Positions 1-9,491 of a stretch of DNA of 14,500 nt are shown here, in pieces. This DNA is from Neocallimastix lanati (nom. inval.). Lineage: Eukaryota > Neocallimastigomycota > Neocallimastigomycetes > Neocallimastigales > Neocallimastigaceae. Where the stretch lies: the NCBI GenBank assembly GCA_016946835.1, contig JACVTC010000132.1:128001-142500 (forward strand), written 5' to 3'. Numbering within the stretch: the first letter of the stretch is position 1; each line of letters starts with the position of its first letter. The notes beneath the pieces were generated by a model. It was not told where the DNA came from, ran no database searches, and saw only the letters and a list, made by a program, of their open reading frames with translations. Both the position numbers and the translations under genes were made by a program.

Positions 1-362
1 ATTTCGTTCTGCTAGATTTAAGGCTAATATAATAAAAATAGGTAATTTTTATTTTTTTTTTTTGAATAAAAAATTTCAAAAATGGTTGGGAGATGTTTAA
101 AAAAAAAAAAAAAATGGCTAAACCATCGTATTCATCTACCTCTCTCTTACTTGCAATAAAATCTAAATTTGGTCAAGATATTATCTCTTCCTACTAAGCA
201 TTTTGGTAGATAGATGGGCTGAATATTATAAAGATTCTAGCTTCTGATCCATCAGGTCACAGCCTTACATCGTAACTTTTGGATTCATGCTTTAAGGAAT
301 TATTAGTCTTAGATCCTCTACCTGGAAATATCAACGGTCCTATTACTATTGAAGATATTAAG

Positions 363-398
<36 letters not shown>
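363..398 (+). repeat. A36 homopolymer inside the LINE coding region
   Basis: This is the longest homopolymer in the window. It lies between the peptide fragments TIEDIK and KAPDPDGIP, which are normally close neighbours in LINE reverse transcriptases. It is therefore probably an expansion of a short AAA-lysine stretch in the original ORF. Confidence 0.8.
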
Positions 399-400
<2 letters not shown>

Positions 401-2035
401 ATTTTATCTATGATATGAAAAGCAAACAAAGCCCCCGACCCTGATGGTATCCCGATGGAATTCTACAAAGCTCTGTTTTGTAATGAAAGAATGACTAGAA
501 ACACATCCTGCCGATGGAAAGTGTCTTAAATTGATTTTTAATAAAATAAATGGAATGGGTCACCTTTCCTATAAAATTGGAACTCCGCTTCTCTTATATC
601 CCATCCCTAAGAAAGGTGAACCTATCCGCCGATTGTAGTAATTATCGTGGTATTTCTCTTATTAATGTTGGACTGAAAATCATTTCAAAAATTATAACCG
701 ATAGAATATCTGCTTATGCCCTCTCACACACACAATTTCATTAGACCTGAATCATTTGGTTTTCGCAAACCGTGTGAAGAATGCATTAGTTTATTCATTT
801 CCGGTAGAGAAATTTGCCAAAAAGAAGAAAAATTTCAAGGAAAATTCACCTATTTAGCCTTTTTTAGATCTTAAAAAAAAGCTTATGATTCAGTTCCTAT
901 TTTTTAACATTCTTACTAAATTATATCATTCATTATGGAGTACATGGTAAATGTTTTTGATTTTCCTTGTAATATATATACTTCATCTAAAGCACGTGCT
1001 CGATTTGCTTCAATGTTATAAAATGAATTTCCTATTAAAAGAGATGTTTGTCAAGGTTTGTCCATGATCTCCAATCTTATTCAATTTATTCATCAATGAT
1101 ATACTAAATGACTGTGAAAAGTATAGGGTTAGGATTAATATTGGAAGAAAAAAAAAAGTGGTATGGTGGACTCTTTGCTGATGATGTTGTTCTCATTGTT
1201 CCAAGTGCAAAAAAATTTAGAAAAATTATTAAAAAAAAAAAAAGGTTTATAAATGGGCTAATTTAAATGAAATGACTTTTGGTATTGAAAAATGTGTTAA
1301 CTATGGTTATAAAACCAATGAACTTTCAATCTCTTCCAAACTATAGTGACCCAACCTTCTAATTTAGGAATGAATGCTATATTCCTAAAGTTTCTAGTTA
1401 TAATTATCTTGGTATATTCCTTTTTCTGATGATCTCTTACTAGGATACATTATATTTCATATGCCTTTTAAAGTTAGAAAATTCCTTCCTTCATTTACAC
1501 GTTTCTTTTCAAATCAACTTATTCCTATTGCATACAAGGAAAAAAAGTTCTTCCATCTTTTGTTATTAGTAAAGTAATTTATTATTCTCCTTTACTTAGT
1601 TCAAACAAAATCTAGAACGACTAGAATTCAAACATTAATTAATACCGGTCTATTTTGGTGTATCGGAAAATGGAGTAAATCAAATCAAACTGTATGATAA
1701 AGGATCTTATTAAATCTATTCCCAAAAATATCTTATTATTCCTGGACTAAAGAATCTAGAACACTGTATAAAAAAATCAAAAAATATAAATATGAAAAAA
1801 TATGAGGATATTTTAGAACGTTACTGGAAATCCGTTTCCAAATTTCAAGATATTAAAGGCCAAAACTACGATAGTAATAAGTTCTCAATCAATAAAACTA
1901 TAATTATGCTTAGCTTAAAATATCCCCAATTCAACTTAGGGTTTTTCGTGGATTATACGTTTACGCTGTGGTTATAAATACAATACTACTATTGCCATTA
2001 AAATGGGTAGAGTTTCAGAAGATTTTCCCAAGTCT

Positions 2036-2089
2036 TGTCCTTGTTGTGGCGAAGGTAACCAATCTTTTGAACATTGGATTTTTAAATGC
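2036..2089 (+). other. C-terminal zinc knuckle (zf-RVT type) of the LINE
   Basis: This stretch reads as a C-x2-C-x8-H-x4-C pattern, beginning CPCCGEG and ending EHWIFKC. That spacing is typical of the zinc-binding domain after the RT and thumb regions of many LINEs. It shows that the element keeps its 3' coding end even though the frame is broken elsewhere. Confidence 0.8.
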
Positions 2090-2449
2090 GATGCTCTTGC
2101 ATCTTTTAAATGGAATTCTTTTAAAATTTCATCGATGATCTCTATGTTTTTATTCCTTAGGAAAGATTAGAGCGTTTAATCCTCTTTCTTCCTATGACTC
2201 TATTTCTAATTTTGAAGATTATATCAATCATTATATATACTTGTTCCTTCTTGGGGGGACTTTTAGTTTTAAATGAACTACATTTCGATAGTGGGGAAGA
2301 GAGACAATTAAATGAACTACTTATCAAAGGTTCATCTGAGTCACCTGTTCCAAAAATTGTGGGGCTTGGAGGAATTCTTAACAAGGGCAATACCTATCCT
2401 AAGTAGTTCGTTTTGAGCTATTATTTGATAGGTATTGTAAAATACCAAA

Positions 2450-2620
2450 CTTATCCAAGAGCGTCGACGTCGTACTGATAAGGGCATAATGATAATACAG
2501 GATCAGCATCTATTTCTACGAAGGCTGCATCTCGCCCTAGTAGTTCAATAAATGATGAATCCGGGGAGAGATTAGTGGACATCACACTATCTATTTTAAA
2601 GATGTTACTTCTAGATTTTA
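2450..2620 (+). other. Probable C-terminal tail and 3' UTR start of the LINE
   Basis: After the knuckle, the reading runs through IPNLSK near 2438 and an arginine-rich ERRRRTDKG near 2459. After a further frame change it passes into a serine-rich stretch containing ASRPSSSINDESGERL (around 2528-2575). Base composition stays coding-like to about 2600 and then collapses to AT-rich sequence, which is taken as the 3' UTR. Exact ends cannot be fixed without an intact relative. Confidence 0.45.
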
Positions 2621-2783
2621 TTTTTTTTTTTATTTGTTAGGAAGGGAAAAATTCCCGCATAGTACAACTTGCTGAAATATATAGTATTTTTGAGCTTTTT
2701 TATTTTTTTTTTATTTTTTTTAATATTTTATTTTTAATTTCAAATGTACCTTTCACCTACATGTAATTTTTTATAAAAAAATT

Positions 2784-2789
2784 AATAAA
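2784..2789 (+). promoter_or_regulatory. Polyadenylation signal AATAAA of the LINE
   Basis: AATAAA lies 27 bases before the start of the A25 tract that closes the element. This is the usual distance between signal and cleavage site, so the pair looks like the copied 3' end of a polyadenylated transcript. Confidence 0.65.
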
Positions 2790-2816
2790 GTTTTGAAAGT
2801 GTATTCTCTTCCCTGT

Positions 2817-2841
2817 AAAAAAAAAAAAAAAAAAAAAAAAA
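2817..2841 (+). repeat. A25 tract, probable poly(A) tail and 3' terminus of the LINE
   Basis: An uninterrupted run of 25 A follows directly after CTCTTCCCTGT. It marks the change from LINE-derived sequence to AT-rich spacer. A target-site duplication cannot be tested because the 5' end is outside the window. Confidence 0.7.
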
Positions 2842-4143
2842 TTATTTACTTATCAAAACTAATTTAAGTCATACATCTATCAACTTTAAAGTACGTTGTA
2901 TTTCATATAAAGAAACCTCATCTTTTATTTTTTTTTTTTTTGTTTTATTTTTTTTTTTTTTAAACTCACAGATTCACAGATAACCCACAGAAATATCTAT
3001 AATACAAATACAAAATACAATGAAATAAAGAAAAAAAACGAACTGTTCACATCAATGAAATATTATTAATTAAAGTTTTGGTACTTGAATGAACGAATGA
3101 TGTCATATTAAATAAAAATAAATGATAGAAATAAACAAACAAATAAATAAATAAATAAATAAATAAATAAATAGTAAATGAATAGATAAATGGATAAATA
3201 AATAAACAAATAAATAAATAGATAAATAGATAAATAGATAAATAAATAAATAGGTATATGTTAGAATATTGAAATCTATTATATATGTATTAATTTTTGT
3301 TGTGTAAAATTCTCGTTATTTGATTTATTTCATTATATTTGAACTATATTATATTATTAACATATAAAGATTTGAATATAGAGCGTTTCTCAATCGTACA
3401 TTTCACAATGTGGCGTGTTTTCGTATATGGCTTGTTTTAATAATTAAAAAAATAATAATTAAATAAATAATAAATACTCCTTTTTTATATATATAATTTA
3501 TTAATATTAAATTATAAAAGAAATTTTTATATTTCTTTTTTAATAAAATATATTATTATTTCTTTTGAAATAGTTATTTAATAATATTTAATTGAAAAAA
3601 TATGTTATTATTTCTTTTAAAATAATAATTATTTAATTTATTTATGATTGTATAGAATATCTTAAAAATGTATGGCTTTATTTTAAAAATATTATATGCC
3701 ACCTTGCGAAATACAGGATCCCCAAAGATTTTCATAGTATTTTACAAATTGTAATCATATTAATAAATAAATAAACTTTAATTAATAATAAAATATTTTA
3801 TAAAAACTATTTGTATATAATAAAAGATTTAATTTTTTTTTTTTTTTTTTTTTTTTTATATTTAATTATTTTATATTTTTTATTCAATTTGTAATATTCT
3901 TAAAACTTCATTTCAATTTTATTTAATTTTATTTAATTTTATTTGCTTTTATTTATTTAATATTATTTACTTTTGTTTAATTTTTTTTTGCTTTTTTTTT
4001 TTTTTGCTTTTTTTTTTTTTTTTTTTTTATTTATTTCTTTTTTAATATTAATTAAAAAAAAAAAAAAAGATATAATTAATATTGTCATTATTAATTTCAC
4101 ATCATAAAAAAAATCTGAAACAAAATTAAATATGTAAAAATAC

Positions 4144-4179
<36 letters not shown>

Positions 4180-4556
4180 AAAAGTAAATTTAATAAATTA
4201 TCATTATTGTTAAAATAAAAAATTAATTAATTATTAAATGAATATGGAGTATCCATAAAATTTTATATATATATATATATATTTTATTTAATTTATAATA
4301 ATTTATAAATATTTTTTATTTTTTTTTACTTTTTTTACTTTAAATATTATAAGCTTTTATTTTTATTGTCATCTTTATTTTCTTGCATTGAATTATGAAT
4401 TATTTTAGAAAGTTTTTTTTTTTTTTTTTTATTTTTTCCAAATTTATCGTTATATATATATAAAAGCTTTTTTTTTTTATTTTTCCATTTTTATTGTTAT
4501 TTTTATTTATACATATAATTCTTATTTTATGATATTATATATTATAATATAGATTT

Positions 4557-4589
<33 letters not shown>

Positions 4590-5300
4590 GCTGTAATTAT
4601 ATAATAGATTTAATTAAAAAAAATAATAAAAATAATAATATTTATAAAATATAAAATTAATATATAAAATAAGAATAAAAAAAAAAAATAAAAATTTAAA
4701 TGCAATAGATTAAAGTAATTAATATATATATATAATATTATCTTATTTAACTTTATAAACTTCATAAATATTTTATTTTAATAATTAAAGAATAAATAAA
4801 TAAAACCAAAAAATTAAAAATAAAAAAATATAAAAATAATAATATATATATATAAAAATATTATATAATGATAAAAATGATAAAAATATAAATTAATAAT
4901 AAATATTATATAATAGAAAAAATATAAATTAATAAAATTATAAATTATATATATAAATATAGATAATTTAAACTCTATATAACCATTATAAAAATAATAT
5001 TTTACTTATTAAATATATAAATTTTCAAATAGAAAAAAAAAAAAAAAAAAATAAATAAATTAAAATTTAAACTGAATATCATTAATTGCCAACACTTCAA
5101 TATAAAAATTTATAATAGCTATTTATTTGTTTCTTGTTTATTTTTTTTTTATTTTTATTTATTATTTGCTTATTATTATTAATTTTTTTTTTATAAAAAT
5201 ATCCTTTGATACTTCATTATTTATTTGATTATATTATTTTTTTTTCTTTATTTTATTTGATTTTTTTATTCTAAATATTTACACGAATAGTATATATTTT
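2842..5300. other. AT-rich intergenic spacer between the LINE and the flavoenzyme gene
   Basis: Almost pure A/T with no convincing gene. It contains T-runs at 3833-3857, 4008-4028 and 4559-4586, an A-run at 4147-4174, and a TA dinucleotide run near 4264-4281. Two small patches are richer in G+C, at about 3381-3440 and 3690-3740. A minus-strand ORF at 3574-3735 (53 codons) starts in the second patch but soon becomes Asn/Ile/Lys/Phe-rich, and I do not recognise it. The minus-strand ORF at 3963-4145 is poly-lysine and poly-phenylalanine read from homopolymers and is not called. Confidence 0.75.
3131..3252 (+). repeat. Imperfect AAAT/GATA-type tetranucleotide repeat
   Basis: A tract of (AAAT)n is interrupted by AAAC, GATA and TGGATA variants over roughly 120 bases. 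It is a microsatellite with no coding content. Confidence 0.85.
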
Positions 5301-5303
5301 TTT

Positions 5304-5309
5304 TTTATT
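5304..5309 (-). promoter_or_regulatory. Candidate polyadenylation signal of the flavoenzyme gene
   Basis: AATAAA on the minus strand lies about 48 bases past the stop codon. The hexamer is common by chance in such AT-rich DNA, so only its position supports it. Confidence 0.35.
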
Positions 5310-5356
5310 ATGATCTCTTTTTTAATTTAAATTTCTATTAATTAAAATTATATAAT

Positions 5357-6508
5357 TTAATTCTTTTCCTTAACTGGAATCCATCCATGAGAAGTAAGAG
5401 CAATGTTCCATAACATTGGAGCTAATTCATAATCTTCTGGGTGATCAGAATCAATTTCTACCTTAATTTCATCAGTTCTATTTTCCTTTAAGAGAGTAGA
5501 GAATGACTTATTCACAATGTAAGCTCTACCGGCGGCAACAAATTCAGAAAGGCCAGAATTGATGGCCTTGTTAAAATCTTCGGCTGTCTTTAAACCACCA
5601 ACACCAACTAAAGCAACCTTACCTTGAGTAATTTCGTGAATAAGCTTTAATCTAATAGTACCGGCACCTTCACCTCTTCTAGCTTCACGGAAGTAATCTT
5701 GAAGTGAAATGTGAATATATTGAAGAGGTCTCTTAACTAATTCCTTAACAAGAGCTAAAGTTTCAGTCATGGTAAGACCATTTTCAAATGGTTCTTCTGG
5801 AGAAAGACGATAACCGATAACAAAGTCTGGTCTATTTAACTTTTCTCTAACTTGAACACAGGCATCAACAACTCTAAGTGGGAATCTCATTCTATTTTCT
5901 AAAGAACCACCCCATTGATCAGTACGTCTATTGGTGTAAGCAGAGTAGAATTGTTGAATAAGGTAATTATTAGCACCGTGAATTTCAACACCATCATATC
6001 CAGCCTTAATGGAAAGTTCAGTAGCATGAGCAAAATCTTGAATAGTTCTTTCAATATCTTCATTACTTAATTCAACAGCAACATCATCTTCACTGAATGT
6101 TCCGTCATCCTTCTTAATTTGATTAGCAATATCAGCAGAAGGAACAACACGATTAGTGTGAGAAAGATTCTTAACAGCTTCCTTTCCACCATGGTGAATT
6201 TGATTAATAGCTAAAGCACCATTGGCTTTAACAATTTTGGCTCTTTCTTCATTAGCTGGAAGATCCTTTTCAGAAATAATTAAAGGTTGTCTTGGGAAAG
6301 TAATAGCTTCTTGGTTAATAGCGCAAGCACCAAGAACGTAAAGACCTACATTTTCACTTCTAAGTTTGAAGTATCTTCTTTCGTAATCATTAACTGAACC
6401 ATCTTCATCAGAAGTAAAAATAGTTAATGGTGCAACAGCAGTTCTATTTTGAACTTCAACACCATTATTTAAGACGTATTTTTCAAAAAGTTTAGAATTG
6501 TCAACCAT
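5357..6508 (-). CDS. Old Yellow Enzyme-family NAD(P)H:flavin oxidoreductase (ene-reductase type)
   Basis: A complete 383-residue protein without introns. It is a TIM-barrel FMN enzyme; the family takes hydride from NAD(P)H and reduces flavin or activated C=C bonds. The ordered motifs are NRTAVAPLT (21-29), QIHHGG (103-108), EIHGANNYLIQQF (175-187), NRRTDQWGGSLENRMRF (193-209), YRLSPEE (233-239), VGVGGLKTAED (301-311) and AAGRAY (325-330). The last two form the FMN-phosphate end of the barrel. His177, Asn180 and Tyr182 match the substrate-binding pair and proton donor of OYE1, and Thr29 matches the flavin-tuning threonine. No signal peptide or membrane segment is seen, so it is likely cytosolic. 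ATG at 6508 is the only plausible start: the next Met is residue 207, and the context is AAAATGG. Length is normal for the family, and the composition is far less AT-rich than its surroundings. The overall style looks bacterial (Firmicutes-like), so transfer is likely but unproven. The in vivo substrate is unknown. Confidence 0.93.
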   Translation of the reverse strand: MVDNSKLFEKYVLNNGVEVQNRTAVAPLTIFTSDEDGSVNDYERRYFKLRSENVGLYVLGACAINQEAITFPRQPLIISEKDLPANEERAKIVKANGALAINQIHHGGKEAVKNLSHTNRVVPSADIANQIKKDDGTFSEDDVAVELSNEDIERTIQDFAHATELSIKAGYDGVEIHGANNYLIQQFYSAYTNRRTDQWGGSLENRMRFPLRVVDACVQVREKLNRPDFVIGYRLSPEEPFENGLTMTETLALVKELVKRPLQYIHISLQDYFREARRGEGAGTIRLKLIHEITQGKVALVGVGGLKTAEDFNKAINSGLSEFVAAGRAYIVNKSFSTLLKENRTDEIKVEIDSDHPEDYELAPMLWNIALTSHGWIPVKEKN

Positions 6509-6553
6509 TTTGAATTTTAAATATTTATTTCTTTTTTCTAAAAATAAAAAAAA

Positions 6554-6587
6554 TTTTTTTTTTTTTTTTTTGTTTGTTCCTTTTATA
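6554..6587 (-). promoter_or_regulatory. Candidate core promoter: TATA-like box and poly(dA:dT) tract
   Basis: On the gene's strand, TATAAAAGG (6579-6587) lies about 70 bases upstream of the ATG, followed by an A18 tract (6554-6571). Poly(dA:dT) tracts next to start sites commonly exclude nucleosomes in AT-rich fungi. TATA-like strings are frequent in this DNA, but this one has an unusual GG end and a sensible position. The start site itself cannot be seen. Confidence 0.4.
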
Positions 6588-7369
6588 TTTTAATTAATTC
6601 TTAATTAATTAATTAATTTAATAGCTTTTGAAATAATGCTTATTAATCTATAATTAACTGATTAAATAATTATTTTATGAATTCAGAAAAAGAAAAAAAG
6701 AAAAATTTTAATGCTTAAATACTTCAAAAAATATTTAAATAATCAAGAAATATGATTGGTTTAATATTAATACCATATTAAAAACATTATTTTTAATTTT
6801 AATTACTAATTATTTTATTTCTTACTAATAAGAATTGACTTTATTTTTTATTTTTTTATTAATTTTTATTTATTTTTTTTTTGTATTAATTATAAATTTT
6901 AAATTATTAAACTTTTTTAAAATTTTAAAATGAATAAACCAATTTTAATTTAATATGTTTAAATTTAATTATTAATATCATTTATCTATATATTCATTTA
7001 TTTATATATATTCATTAATTTATTAATATATTTATGCATCTACTCATTTATTTAGAGATCTATGTCTAAATATTTATCTATATGTTTAATTATATATTCA
7101 TTTATTTATTAATGTATACCATTTACTGATTAATTCATGAATTATTGAATTATTTAATCCATTATTTATTTATTTATTTATTTCCAAAATTCTCTTCTTT
7201 TAAATATTAAATATTATTATTGTTTAAATAAGAATTAATAATAATTTTTTTCATTTTTATTCTTTTAATCTTTATTTTTTTCCGCTTTTGGTTAAAAAAA
7301 AATAAACAATTTTTATTAATTATTTTATCTCCCATTTATTTTATTTTATAGTTAATGCTATTTTATGAA

Positions 7370-7640
7370 AATATTTTATATTATTTATTTATTTATTTTT
7401 TTATATATATTATATTTTATATTTTATATATCTTTATTATATTTATATATTAAATTATTATTTATACTTATTATTTATTAATTTATTTATTTATTTATTA
7501 TTTCTTTGAATTTATCTTATTTTATTTTATTTTTTTTTATAAATTTATTTATTTTTATATTTATTTATTTTTTTATATATTTATTTATTTTTTTATTTAT
7601 TTATTTATTTTTATTTATTTATTTTTATTTTTATTTTTTT
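7370..7640 (+). repeat. Degenerate ATTT / TTTAT microsatellite cluster
   Basis: Successive ATTT units alternate with T-runs and TATA stretches over about 270 bases, giving strong T bias on the + strand. There is no fixed long unit. Confidence 0.7.
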
Positions 7641-7979
7641 AAATTCTTAATTATTTTTATTTATAATTAGTAATATTAATTAGCCATAAAAACCTTTTTC
7701 CGTTTCTCTTTTTCATTGGATTATTTGAATATCACCACCACCATAAAACTTAAAAATAAAATAAAATAAAATTAAATAAAATAAAGAGTAGCATATTAAA
7801 TATGAAGTGCAGATTTGAATAAAATAAAATAAAATAAATCTAAATTTTAAATATTTACAAATATATATGTGGATATGTAAATATCTTTATATTTATAAAA
7901 ATGAGGTAATAATATAAAAATTATTAATCCTGTATAGAAATCAAGTATTACTAAATCTTTATTTGTAACAAATACTATG

Positions 7980-8085
7980 TAATATAAATAATATAAATAA
8001 ATGAATAATATAAATAAATAAATGAATAAATAATATAAATAAATAAATAAATAATTTAAATAAATAAATAATATAAATAAAAAAA
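7980..8085 (+). repeat. Degenerate AAAT/ATAT repeat, A-rich
   Basis: Units such as ATATAAATAAATAA recur several times, interspersed with TTTAAATAAAT. It is the approximate reverse complement of the T-rich repeats about 400 bases to the left. Confidence 0.7.
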
Positions 8086-8387
8086 TTAATATTTTTTATT
8101 ATAATATCATAATAATTTTTTTTTAATGGATAACCATAAAACTAATTTAAATAATAATAATATATATTTTTTTAATAGGATATATTTTAAATTTTTTTTT
8201 TTAAATCATTACAGCTAAAATGAAAATTATAGTAAACTTTTTTCAGCTTTAAAAGTACTGAGTATTAAATGTTTAGAATTTATTAGAATTAATAATAATT
8301 ATTATTATTACTAATTGTTATTAACATTATTTATTATTTTTATTAATATTAATTTATTATTTTGTTAATATATTGATGATATTTTAT

Positions 8388-8498
8388 ATTATCATTATTT
8401 CATTTACTATTTTAATGAATTATCTATAATTATCATTATTTCATTTACTATTTCAATATATTATTTATAATTATTATAAAATATTATCATTATTTCAT
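8388..8498 (+). repeat. Short direct repeat of about 25 bp, two copies plus a partial third
   Basis: A 25-base string beginning ATTATCATTATTTCATTTAC is identical at 8388-8412 and 8429-8453, 41 bases apart. Its first 16 bases recur at 8483-8498. In AT-only DNA short matches are common, but this one contains matching C residues at fixed places, so a local duplication is the simplest reading. Confidence 0.6.
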
Positions 8499-9156
8499 AA
8501 TAATACTATTTTATTAGTATTTATTATTATTACCATTATTACATATTTTGTATTATTAATTATATGTTATTATTGATATTATTATAATATTATGATTAAT
8601 AATAATATTATTAAAAACATTATTATCATCATTAATACTTTATAATTAATAATAAATGTAATAATAATAATATAAAAAAAATAATTATAATTTATTTATT
8701 ATATAGTAATTTCAAATTTCCATAAAAATATTATATTATTATTTAGTATTATTATTCTCTTACTGGCTATTTCATATTTCATATTTTTTATTTCTTATTT
8801 ATTATGATTAATTATTCAATTTCATAATTTACTTTTTTTTTTTTTGTTCTTTTTTTTTAGACACATTTATTATTGACATTTACAGTATAAACTTTTTTTT
8901 GTTATTATAATAAATAATAATCTTTGTTCTATTATAATCAGTTCATTATTTTTCTTTTTCTTCTTTTATTTATTTATTTATTTATTTTTTATTATTCATT
9001 TTTTTTTATTATAAAAATAAATATTCATACATAACGGTTTTATTTCCGCTCGTTTAATAAAGTTTAATAATCTAAAGAAAAAAATAAATATATATATCAT
9101 ATTAATTATATATGAATTGATAATAATAATAAATTAATTGATTAATTAATTAATTA

Positions 9157-9182
9157 GTAATAATAATAATAATAATAATAAT
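9157..9182 (+). repeat. (TAA)n microsatellite
   Basis: About eight perfect TAA units, next to a short ATTA repeat on the left. Confidence 0.85.
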
Positions 9183-9491
9183 TATAATTATAATATATAA
9201 TTTTTTTTTTTTTTTTTAATGTTTATAGGTGATGCAATTTTTAACAAATATAAATTCAAAATGATCAACCTTTACTATGGAAGATTTCTATTTTAATTAT
9301 TTATTTTCATATTTATTATTTATTTTCATATTTATTTTATCATTTTTATTATTTTATTATTTTTACTCTTTATATTATTTTTATTTTATAAATAAAAATG
9401 CATTGATATTAAATTTTTACTTAATTAAATAATATTTTATAATTTTTCATATACAACTAAAAGATAAAAAAAAACAGTTATAATTGTTTTA

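Larger units (their letters stand above)
1..2841 (+). pseudogene. Decayed LINE (non-LTR) retrotransposon, reverse-transcriptase ORF remnant, 5' part off-window
   Basis: Fragments in all three + frames line up, in order, with a LINE ORF2. A linker reads RWAEYY, then ASDPSGHS near 190-260. KAPDPDGIPMEFYK starts near 431, IPKKGEP near 603 and NYRGISLINVGLKI at 640. LDLKK and AYDS (RT motif A) lie at 864-893. A CQG motif is near 1052, FADD (the catalytic motif) at 1174-1185, and WANLNEMTFGIEKC just after 1250. YNYLGI follows near 1400, and a Cys/His knuckle at 2036-2089. Together these are the RT and zf-RVT domains that copy element RNA at a nicked target. The upstream endonuclease is not visible and would lie left of the window. 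Frame changes and stops make it non-functional. The longest unbroken pieces are only about 60-70 residues (550-744, 1792-1977, 2194-2406), and several breaks sit at A-runs. The clade is not assigned; a C-terminal zf-RVT is common in L1-like and related elements. Confidence 0.9.
6600..9490. other. AT-rich intergenic spacer upstream of the flavoenzyme gene
   Basis: No gene is recognised on either strand. The stretch from about 6840 to 7670 is T-rich on the + strand, with long ATTT/TTTTA repeats (densest at 7370-7640). It turns to A-rich AAAT/AAATA repeats at 7750-7840 and 7980-8090. Stop codons are dense in every frame. A few short patches with more G or C (7691-7745, 9030-9058, 9225-9290) do not extend into reading frames. 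Confidence 0.7.

Noticed and set aside
550-744. A separate 64-residue protein gene
   Set aside because: Its second half is the LINE reverse-transcriptase motif NYRGISLINVG, so it is one frame fragment of the pseudogene.
2157-2390. Minus-strand 77-codon ORF
   Set aside because: It lies antisense to the LINE 3' coding region, whose + strand motifs explain the coding-like composition.
3963-4145. Minus-strand 60-codon ORF with a hydrophobic start and a lysine tail
   Set aside because: It is made of homopolymer and AT-repeat translation (poly-Phe, poly-Lys) with no mixed-composition core.
4559-4595. T28 followed by ACAG resembling a splice acceptor on the + strand
   Set aside because: No coding sequence follows and stops occur at once in all frames; T-runs before AG are expected by chance here.
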